The notes under the pieces are model-generated. The model was not told where the DNA came from. It saw only the letters and a list, made by a program, of their open reading frames with translations, and did no database searches. This document shows positions 55,921 to 64,000 of a stretch of DNA of 64,000 nt, in pieces. Made by a program: the position numbers and the translations under genes. Source of the DNA: Malus domestica (taxonomy: Eukaryota; Streptophyta; Magnoliopsida; Rosales; Rosaceae); contig NC_091670.1 in the NCBI RefSeq assembly GCF_042453785.1, positions 39,753,501 to 39,817,500 on the forward strand, written 5' to 3'. Position 1 is the first letter of the stretch, and each line of letters begins with the position of its first letter.

Positions 55921-58290
55921 TTAATCTTGTAGTATATACAATACACGTCAATGTTACAACATATACAAGTGAGAGTTATGTTGTTAATTGCTTTAGAAGC
56001 TAATCATATTTAAATTAGATCTAAAGACAGATTAGGTTGAATCTAATATGATGAATTGACCCAATGGATGAAGATGACCCTATCTTTACGTTGAACAACA
56101 CTCTACTCGTTGACTATCCAATCTATTGATCCAAGCTTGATTCTAGGTCAAATATTGGACTAGATAGACTCGTTTGGACATTTAGTGTACCGGGTCATAT
56201 TTCTAACACATTAAAAAATTTCTCCCAAGCTTGATTCTAGGTCAAAGTATTGGACAACTCGTTTAGAAATGTTTTTATCATAAGTACTTATGAGACGTTA
56301 TCTACTATAAGTGCTTTTACCTAAAACTATCAAACTTTTATTGGGAGCTATCCTAGAGAGACATTTGAAAGTGCTTCTCGAAAATGTACTTGAAATTCTT
56401 TCTGAAAACATCTAGATTCTAGTTGAAGTCATTTAATATTTTGTCAAACATACGCAAAAAAACGCTTCTAGTTTAGAAAGCACTTTTATCCTTCTCAGAA
56501 TCATTTCCCGTGTTAAAAACATTGGTGGCATGACATAGTTGATGTTTCACAGACCTTAATACAGTATTAATAAATTAATACACGTATTTTTTACCAAAAT
56601 TGATCCACAAGTAGGTGATGGATATTGATGGGAGAGAGGAAAGGCCAAATAGGTGTCCAAATGGTGCACATGGAAAGTTTCAAATTCGCAATCAATCCCT
56701 CAGCAATCACACTAGCGTAGTGCAAAACAAGCAAGGCAAACAAAAAGCACTAGAAGCCAAGCAGTCTCTTGTTAACCTGCACTACACTTGCCATGTTTTC
56801 TGGCTTTCCCGTTTTGATTTTTCATCACTCTTTCTTTCACTCGGTCTCTTTTTCCTCTTCTTTCATCATCACAAGTCCCACATTCCTCCACCTCCTCCTC
56901 CACTTTAACTATCTCATGTTCCCCATTACACGCTGTTTTTTTTGGTCTTTTTCTAAGTCAAAAAGTAGACTTGAAAATAATGTTAGATTTCAACTAAAGA
57001 GGCTTGGGAACCGCCTCGGTCGGAGGCGGGGAATGTCATTATCATCTCCGTCCTGACAGAGTCACCTCTCCTTTGATAAGAGACTCTGTCGGGAATTCGG
57101 GGTCTGATAAGTTTTCTTATTAAATTTCTAACAATTAGAATAAATAAATAAATCATGACACAGAGATAACTTTGTTTATATAATACAACACAGAATGAAA
57201 CAATTACATAAACAACAAAAACAAAAACAAAATTAAAGTTTTTTAAATTGTAAATCAAATAGAGAAATGTAATTTTTTTATATGAACTTCGAGATCGTTT
57301 TGTGCGTAAAAAGAGAATGGATAGGGTAATTCATAAAATATAAGTAGATGAAGGCATGCCTTAAATCCAGGGTATACGGAATAAGATTAGACACAATTTT
57401 TCATTTTTTACTTCGACATCCTTTGAATATGGTAGATTATCCAGTCCAATCAAATCTCAGAAACCAAACGTGTCTTTAAAAAATCACTTAATATTACGTT
57501 TTCATGGTATTTCTCTTCACTTATAAGTGAGATGTCTTAGGTTCGATTCTCTCCAAAGACGAATTTGAACCACATTGTTGCTAACATATTGTGAGACTTA
57601 ACCCACTCTCCACCCTTTAGTGTAGATAATATCGTTTGTTTAAAAAAATGTGACCTTAAAAGGAGACTCGGGCGGAGACCGGCTAGCAATCCCATTCCAG
57701 CTCAAAACGGCGGGCACCGCGGAATAGCGTGTTGGGGGAAAAATTGCCATGTCCGTCCACTCTGGTTTGCATGATTGCTTTTACACCAATTCAAACCTCC
57801 AACAAGAAAACTCAAACGAGTAGAAGATACCAGAATTCAATTGGGACCCCATAAATTGACATCTCGAGCCTCCTAACATAAACTAATCAGCAGCAGATCA
57901 GCTGAGATAGGGCAACCATTATACACTTGGGAACTTTTCTGAGGCCGATCACCTCAAAGCCAGATTGTCACTGAAGTCAATATGATGTAACATAGGACAA
58001 TTCAAATGGGTCCCCTCCTATATTCCCATATTTATAGGTCACTTTCTCACCTATTATGATCCATAATATGATAGATCTACCATGCTTAGACTATGAATTA
58101 CATTAGTGCTTCCTTCTAAATTTCATTCCTTGAGTCTTATTTTATTTGAAGGATCGCGATTAAATTACATCAACATCTTGTTTTGACCTTTTTATAGAAA
58201 GAAAAATAAGAGGAAGATGAGATAGGAGGGAAGGAAATTTGGAGGGGAAATAATCCTGTTCTGCTTTTTACATAGGATTTAGAGGAGAAA
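54664..58290. other. Long intergenic region after RALF copy B
   Basis: No gene is supported. It includes the RALF B 3' flank. Bases 56240-56480 carry AAGTGCTTTTACC / AAAGCACTTTTATCC words in opposite orientations and are probably a decayed hAT-type MITE. Bases 57010-57090 hold two short hairpins. A GGTTCGATTCTCTCC word at 57539 is SINE-like at best. ORFs at 56615-56908 and 56769-57056 show no conserved features. Confidence 0.5.
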
Positions 58291-58299
58291 TAGTATTGA

Positions 58300-58502
58300 T
58301 TTTGGTACTAAAGTGCTTTTATAAAAAATTGGTATAAAAAATGGTTAGCTCAAAAAGGTATTTGATAAACACTTAAAAACATATTATTTTCACAGTTTTG
58401 GGTGAAAAAAAATTGAAAACGTGAAGCAGCAAAAATGAGTTTATTCTCACAGCACAGCAAAAACAATTTTTTTTAAAAACACGCAATATCAAACCAGCCC
58501 AT
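58300..58502. mobile_element. MITE related to 63403-63752
   Basis: The right end ...CTCACAGCACAGCAA...AATATCAAACCAGCCC matches the right end of the element at 63403-63752 (CTCACAACAGC...CAATACCAAACCAGCC). The left part has AAAGTGCTTTTATAAA, as in the relative's AAAAGCACTTTTAC. It appears to be a shorter or older copy. Confidence 0.6.
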
Positions 58503-58944
58503 AATCCTATTCTACTTATACCATTGTTTGTAACAACGTAAGAAATATTTTCACACACACATTTTTCGTTATGTACACAAATATTTATTTATGTTTCCTA
58601 ATGTTTTTTTAATTTCTTCAATATGAAAAGCTAAAACTCAACAATAATGTGTAAGAAAGGTACATACTTTGCTAGATATTAAATCATTGCAGCACAAGAC
58701 AATTTTCTTTAAAGAAACAAAAAAAAAGCTCATCTGCATCTCAACCCCCCACTCTGGTTTGACTCTTCAGGCATTTGGGGGCCTACTAACCAGACAACCT
58801 TATGCATCAACTTACACCCTAGGTTCATAATTCTGACATCATTCAAGCCAAATATTACGAGGTCAAATCTTCTATATCCAAAATCTAAAATAGGTATGGT
58901 TTTTCTGTGATCGAAATAAGTGTTTTTCGCATTAAATTTAAGAG

Positions 58945-59087
58945 AGTTTTAACGAAACACTTATAATACTATTTACTTTTAACGAAAAATACATTTTTAC
59001 TCTAAAAAGCTACTCTTGATATTTTTTATCATTTTGATTAAAACTCAAAGTTTTCAAACTCTTTTCAATAATTTTTCTTTAAATTTA
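58945..59087. mobile_element. Apple-type MITE copy 1 (diverged)
   Basis: TTTTAACGAAAAATACATTTTTAC, TTAAAACTCAAAGTTTTCAA and CTCTTTTCAATAATTTTTC match 62998-63150 in order. The family reads like a very common repeat in apple sequence, from memory. Confidence 0.65.
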
Positions 59088-59724
59088 TGATAATAAAATT
59101 AAGAAGAGTTAAAATAATAAATACATTTCAATCCCTTATTAAGACCATACAAAAATCGCACCCATTTGTGCAAAAAATTCGGTCTCAACTATCACATGAA
59201 TTTCGATTTCTAAAAGTAACTATTTGGTATCATATCTTATGATCATTATCTCATTCGTTGATGACAAATCTTTTTAAGCGAGCAATTTTCAATAAATATG
59301 ATACAAGTAGCATTATTTTCTCACCAATCATGAAACATAAAATCATATCAACCCTAGGTGAAAAAAAAAATGAATGATTAATCTCATTTTATTTTATTTT
59401 ATTGCGAAAAGACCCATGTAATAAATACAAACACTATCCACACAGAATCCAGTCTGCCTTAGTTTGCTTGCCGTCTTTGCCTCACTGAAAATTACAGCAC
59501 AAGAGTCAAGATTCCTTGCCCATTCTTCTACTCTTTCTTTGACAGCTATCCATGCTCTTTTTCCCCTTTCACTCAATCAATCCTCCTAAAGAAATGCTAA
59601 AGTGACTTGAAATCTTAAATTCTCTGACGCTTCATAATTTAACGTTAATTTTTGTATTAATATTATAATATATTACATAAAAATATAAAGTAACAGAGTG
59701 CACAAAATATCTTTCGCTTGAGAT
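59088..59724. other. Intergenic DNA
   Basis: No gene is supported. AAGAAATGCTAAAGTG... at 59590 may start another small MITE, but no clear right end is visible. Confidence 0.4.
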
Positions 59725-59897
59725 GAGAGATTTTTTTAGTGTGATCATCACACGAGATAGTACATTACGTGTCACTATATAAATGATGAAATATGTGTGT
59801 TAAAAAATTAATAACTTAAAAAATAAAAAATTTCATTATTTACATAAAAATACATGGTATATCATCCATATTTCCGTTACAACTAAAAATTTCTCAG
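59725..59897. mobile_element. MITE, same family as 40061-40230
   Basis: Shares ACACGAGATAGTACATTACGTG, ATATAAATGATGAA and TAATAACTTAAAAA in the same order, with the right end TTACAACTAAAAATTTCTC. Confidence 0.65.
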
Positions 59898-60779
59898 TTT
59901 GAGAGTCCCTTTTCTCATTCCCTATTCATCTCCACTACTCACACGGTCACAATTAATGTCAAAAAGTTTTGGAAGTAAAATTAGATATTGCTATTTACTT
60001 CCTCCATTTATTGAAAAAAAAAATAGAGTTGGCAGAGACCATATCAGAATTCAGAACAGTAATTGACCCCCTCATGCAGTGTATGGTGATTCATAATTAC
60101 ATTAAAATGAATTCACTCCCCCAAATTTGGCTTATTAACTCCCAATTCAAATTATAGATTTCTTTTCCTTCTCTTAAATAGTTAAGTCAGTTAGTTAAGA
60201 CATAATATCCGCTTCTATCGTTGCAGTTTCGAATTCTCTTATCTTATACATTTAAGAATGCAAAATTTCAATGTAACGGTGTTTAAAAACAATTCACGCA
60301 ATTAAAAAGTTAAAACACATACGGGGCACTTGATATGTTCGTTACACTGCCACCTTCGCGTCTCTCTTTCATGTAAGTCTCTATTGAATATTATAGTATT
60401 TTAGGACATATATCAGTTAAAATAATATATATAGTTTTTATTTTTCACCCAATTGGCCTTTCCATATAAAATTAGTAACACAAAACTAAAAATTGAAATT
60501 TTATTCAATTTTCCACCTGTCCCTCCATTTTCTCATCAACCAAACAAGCATAAGAAATAAGTTAAAAATGAAAAAAAAAAAAAAAAAAAAAAAGGGAGAG
60601 ATATACATGAAATTTTACAATTTGCTACAATTTGCTTAAAGGCTCTCTCATTTCTCTGCAAATATTCCATTACAATTTACCCTTCCCTCATCATCATAAT
60701 AATCAATGTCAACATTAATAACACATTAAAATTACACAAAACTAAAAATTAAAAAAAAAATCGAAATTTCATTTTTAAT
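59898..60779. other. Intergenic DNA and probable VQ gene 3' UTR
   Basis: No other gene is supported. An A run lies at 60571-60592. The last 150-200 bp before 60780 are likely the 3' UTR of the minus-strand VQ gene. Confidence 0.4.
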
Positions 60780-61532
60780 TCAAGAAGAAGATGAACCTGA
60801 AGCAGCTCTCGGCGACGTCGTCGGGAACAGAGGCAGCAGCCGGGGCTCCGATTCCCGCGGCGTCGTGTTCGGGGACGGGTGCAAGTAAAAACTCTTTTCT
60901 TTAATCGCCTTCTCTTCCGCCTCCCTGTTCAAATTCGAACACCCATTTGGATTCGGGCCGTAATTCGCCGTCCCGGACCGGCCAAACGGGTCGGATATCA
61001 GCGGCGTGACCGGGCTGAGAACCAAAGCAGGAAAATCGAGAATGCTCGGAGATAAAATCTCGGGATTTCGCGGCGAGAATCCGGAAGCTGCGGAGCTGAA
61101 GACGGGGATTAGAGGGTTAATCCGGAGGTTCTTGAGGGAGTTCCGGCGCTCGTAGAGCTTGAACCCGGATCCGGATTGTTGTTTTGTGTGCGTGGATTTG
61201 ATGGGCGGGATGTGGGTTTTCGGGTGCGGGTCGGATGCGGGTTTCGAAGAGGCTTGCTTAGCGGTTTCGGTGGAGCCGGTGAGCATTTGAACGACCTGTT
61301 TGAAGGAGGAGGTGTCAGCTTGGACGAAGGTGGTCGGGTACGGGTTGGTGGGTTCGGATCTGGTGTAGGGTTTAGGGGGCTGGGGAGTTGGGGTTGTTGG
61401 GGGAGCTCCGCCGTTGAGGTGGTGGTTGCTGTTGGAGCTGTTTGTGCTGCTGTTGGAGCTGTAGCTGTTTGGGGAGGTAAGCAAAGAAGGAGTTGGGTTA
61501 TCCGGTTGGTGGTACCTGGGTGAGGATTCCAT
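60780..61532 (-). CDS. VQ-motif protein, VQ4/MVQ1-like
   Basis: Intronless, 250 residues, as is usual for plant VQ genes. The VQ motif FKQVVQMLTG is at residues 77-86, preceded by NPYPTTFVQADTSS. VQ proteins bind WRKY factors through this motif, and MVQ members are phosphorylated by MPK3/MPK6 in immune signalling. Several Ser/Thr-Pro sites fit a MAPK substrate: LTSPNS, ILSPSI, VLSPVTPL, HPSPNTTP and TTSPRA. Other conserved blocks are GFKLYERRNSLKNLRI and FPALVLSPVTPL, plus a Ser-rich C-terminus. In Arabidopsis a VQ gene (VQ4) adjoins RALFL4 and SMG7L, which fits the neighbourhood here. It lies in the nucleus by family. Exact orthology (VQ4 versus VQ13 or VQ31 type) is not certain. Confidence 0.93.
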   Translation of the reverse strand: MESSPRYHQPDNPTPSLLTSPNSYSSNSSTNSSNSNHHLNGGAPPTTPTPQPPKPYTRSEPTNPYPTTFVQADTSSFKQVVQMLTGSTETAKQASSKPASDPHPKTHIPPIKSTHTKQQSGSGFKLYERRNSLKNLRINPLIPVFSSAASGFSPRNPEILSPSILDFPALVLSPVTPLISDPFGRSGTANYGPNPNGCSNLNREAEEKAIKEKSFYLHPSPNTTPRESEPRLLPLFPTTSPRAASGSSSS

Positions 61533-62165
61533 TGATGGGTCTCTGATTTATTTTCTGTTTGGTTGCTGAGAAAGTGCGAGAAAGTGAGAAAATTGAGAGG
61601 GGGCGAGAGGGAGGGAGGAAGAGAGCGAGTAAGTTTTTTATGACATGAGACCTTCTTTTTGTTTGGTAAGAAATGCTTTGGTGAGTAGACTTCGGGTTCT
61701 ACTGTTGTTGTGGGAGTCTCCTCACGCGCTTGGGAGGAGCGTGGTGCGTACATGTTCTATATCATGTTTACACAACGGAGGAGAGAGTTTTAATTTCTTA
61801 ATTTATTTCACTAATTCTACTAATTAAAGCAATAAATTGAGTTAATTATAAAAATTAAAAGTAATAAACCAAATGACACATAATTATTATGAGCACTTCA
61901 AAAGAATCATTTTGTTCAGTTTTTTTTCTAAATCATATAATAAATGTGTCTACAACACTCATCACGTGATTGACGAATTAACAATTATCTTGAGCCCTGA
62001 CACTTGATTGCAAACAAAGTTTTTGACCTTTGGAGTGAGCATTTACCTTGAGGGTACTATCCTTGGATCTACTTTGCAAATTGATCTTATGGTACGAATC
62101 ATCCATCTCATAAGTTCGTTTTCAGGATTATAAAATTACAACATATAAGCTATTAAAGGTAATGC
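61533..62165 (-). promoter_or_regulatory. VQ gene upstream region and intergenic DNA
   Basis: Bases 61533-61640 are CT-rich on the minus strand, probably the 5' UTR. No specific W-box cluster or TATA box is claimed. The rest is AT-rich. Confidence 0.4.
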
Positions 62166-62378
62166 TGTTAAATAACAATGAGTGTATTGTTATAGTTTGC
62201 TGCAAGAGTTGGTTATACCTTGCTTAATCATTAAGATAGGTGGTTACTCTTATATGTAAATGTTGGTATACATATAAATATCATATGTGTAATCTTATTC
62301 AATCATGAAATACACAATCTTATTTTACTTTCTGTCTCTACATATTTCTCTTACTAAATCTCTCTCTAGATTCTAACA
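62166..62378 (+). mobile_element. Possible small copia-like solo LTR
   Basis: A TG...CA-bounded 213 bp segment (TGTTAAATAAC to GATTCTAACA) with AATCATGAAATACACAATCTT near the end, as in LTR 3' regions. Flanks are AATGC and TAAGC, not a clean duplication. The next bases (TAAGCTCAAATACGATACTC) loosely resemble a damaged primer-site region. The call is weak. Confidence 0.35.
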
Positions 62379-62997
62379 TAAGCTCAAATACGATACTCTA
62401 TTTTTCCCACTCACAACGCTAGAATAAGGGAGAAAATAATAAGATCACCAATAAAAATCATTAGTATTATGTTTATGTGCAACAACGTTGGCTTCGTGAT
62501 GAACATGCTTAAGATGACATGTTTTTTTGACTTGCAACTAAGATAACGTCGAAATGGAATATGCGAGACTACAAGGTAGGGGAGCGCGTGGGCGTGAGCA
62601 AAAGGGAAGAAGACCAGCTGGTAAAATAGCATTGGTGGTGTTTGGAATTTTGGAAGACATGGGTGGAGAGGTGGGGCTTGTGAATCATTTCATAAAGGAA
62701 AAAGAAAAAGAAAAAAAGAAACAAAAAACGTCAAAAGAGCTTCAAGTTGTCATTGACTTTGAGAGAGAGTGGATTAAAGTCTTAACTACGCTACTTGACA
62801 TTAAACAAATTATTTAACTAGTCAAATACCATGACCATGCATAGTTAGTGCACTTAATCTGCAGATTCCCCCACAGCACAAAACCAACTCATTTGTTATA
62901 AACAAGGATTAAACTCTTTAACTAAAATATCTTTAGATTTAGATGCAAACCAACTCCTATAGAATACAATTAGTTAGAAGCATTTATTTTGGAGAAG
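62379..62997. other. Intergenic DNA
   Basis: An 87-residue ORF (62554-62817) is Lys/Glu-rich without a recognisable domain and is not called as a gene. Confidence 0.5.
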
Positions 62998-63150
62998 TTT
63001 AACGAAGAGTTTTCAGTACTGTTCATTTTAACGAAAAACTACATTTTTACATTAAAAAGTCAATCATGGTAATATTCATTTTACTATTTATTTTGTCATT
63101 ATCGTTAAAACTCAAAGTTTTCAAGCTCTTTTCATTAGTTTTCCTTTTAT
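62998..63150. mobile_element. Apple-type MITE copy 2
   Basis: Contains GTTTAACGAAGAGTTTTCAG, TACTGTTCATTTTAACG, AAAAAGTCAATCATGG and TCATTAGTTTTCC in the order typical of a highly repeated apple family (from memory). Imperfect inverted ends (AGTTTAACGAAGAG / CTCTTTTCATTAGTT) frame it. Confidence 0.75.
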
Positions 63151-63402
63151 TTTGCACCAGAAAATGGAGATACATGTTCGACTTTGAGAAAGCTTGAGTA
63201 TTTTAGTCTTAAGTAATTATAGGAAAACTAAATTTTTAAATCACCAATAAGAAATAAACACGTTAATTAATACTTAGTTAATAATCTAATCATCTATAAT
63301 TACATTATTTGGTTTAAAAAAATTTAATCTCTCTAACATTACCTTTTTCGTCTCACCACCTAAAAAACATAGCACTTTTTTTGGTAAAATAAGAGAGTGA
63401 GA

Positions 63403-63752
63403 CCTAGTTTGGGAGTGAGGTGCTTAAAAAAAAAGCACCCATGAAAAAAAGCTGTGGGGGTTTTAGGTGTTTGGTAAACTGAAAAAAAGGGCTTATTTTG
63501 GAAGCTGCTGTGAGAATAAGCTGAAATCAAAGGAAAAAGCTGAAGCTGCTATTTGCAGCTTTGGAAAACTGGCTTTTTTTTCAAAGCACATGGAGCTACA
63601 GTGCTTCTTTAATGAAAAGACCCACTATTAGACTGCTTTTTTTTCCAAAAGCACTTTTACAAAAAAGTTTACCAAACACTCTGCTGATTTATTTCACAGC
63701 CGCTTATTCTCACAACAGCTTTTTTTTAAAGCACAGCAATACCAAACCAGCC
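63403..63752. mobile_element. hAT-like MITE with CTGGTTTGG-type ends
   Basis: Left CTAGTTTGGGAGTGAGGTGC and right (inverse) GCTGGTTTGGTATTGCTGTGC ends are related, each followed inwards by runs of A next to AGC. AATAAGC, AAAAGCA and GTTTGGTAAAC words pair between the two halves. No transposase ORF. The shorter copy at 58300-58502 shares the right end. Confidence 0.8.
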
Positions 63753-64000
63753 ATGAATCACCCAAAAAACTAGCTCAAAGAATTATTGCAAATAATTCAA
63801 CGTAAATACAACTTTTATTGAATAAGTCAACTATTTATGAGAGTTAACCGACCAACTAAGTATTTTTCTGGTTCGACTCCTCCTTTCCCAATATCGCTTT
63901 ATAAAAAAAAAAGGTCGAACCGCTCAACCTTGTAAAATTACTAGTTTACCCACAACATTTACATGAAGCCAAGTTTAAACCTTTGAGGTTCACGACCAGT
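63753..64000. other. Intergenic DNA to the window edge
   Basis: No gene or repeat that I can support. Confidence 0.5.

Noticed and set aside
57530-57650. Possible tRNA or SINE because of GGTTCGATTC
   Set aside because: A box B-like word alone, without box A or a cloverleaf, is not enough.
61109-61753. 214-residue Pro/Thr-rich ORF and a plus-strand Gly/Val ORF over the VQ gene
   Set aside because: They are alternative frames of the GC-rich VQ coding sequence; the VQ motif fixes the true frame.
62554-62817. 87-residue Lys/Glu-rich ORF
   Set aside because: No domain, no splice or promoter support, and the sequence becomes simple KEKEKKK repeats.

Overview
This window is nuclear DNA of a flowering plant, most likely a member of the rose family in the apple/pear group. 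The evidence is intron-containing genes with GT-AG junctions, a plastid-targeted ribosomal protein, LEC2, SMG7L, RALF and VQ genes, Ty1/copia and Ty3/gypsy LTR retrotransposons, and many short inverted-repeat elements (MITEs). One MITE family (62998-63150, 58945-59087) I associate with apple genomic sequence. The species call is inference. I see no bacterial-style operon, CRISPR array, phage or defence system.

Layout. 1-8.2 kb: AT-rich repeat-rich DNA with a probable 3.2 kb solo LTR and two inverted-repeat elements. 8.2-19.9 kb: two tandem LEA (late embryogenesis abundant) genes on the minus strand, both apparently dead. The first carries stop codons and is split by a young, complete copia element (8468-13769) with an exact ATCTG target duplication; the second carries frameshifts. 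20.6-30.7 kb: a plus-strand gene block with a possible short exon, an unrecognised 162-residue gene, a LEC2-type B3 transcription factor (six exons) and plastid ribosomal protein S5 (two exons). 32.0-38.7 kb: a 31-residue peptide ORF with a TATA box, a convergent small two-helix membrane protein (three exons), and SMG7L/EST1 (five coding exons) whose 5' flank is an expanded GA-rich tandem repeat. 41.4-48.8 kb: a complete but internally deleted gypsy element on the minus strand, with an exact GATGA target duplication. 51.4-55.9 kb: two RALF4/19-type peptide hormone genes in a 2.6 kb tandem duplication. 60.8-61.5 kb: a VQ-motif gene of the VQ4/MVQ type. The rest is intergenic DNA with MITEs.

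Gene relationships. SMG7L, RALF4-like, VQ4-like and LEC2-like genes are also neighbours on Arabidopsis chromosome 1 (from memory about At1g28260 to At1g28300), so the window seems to preserve an old rosid gene neighbourhood in altered order, expanded by retrotransposons. LEC2 and LEA genes both belong to seed maturation biology, but nothing in the sequence shows that they are linked functionally. No clearly undescribed biological system was found. The best leads are the unrecognised spliced gene, the 31-residue peptide gene, the antisense ORF in the gypsy element, the SMG7L leader repeat and the stepwise decay of the LEA pair.
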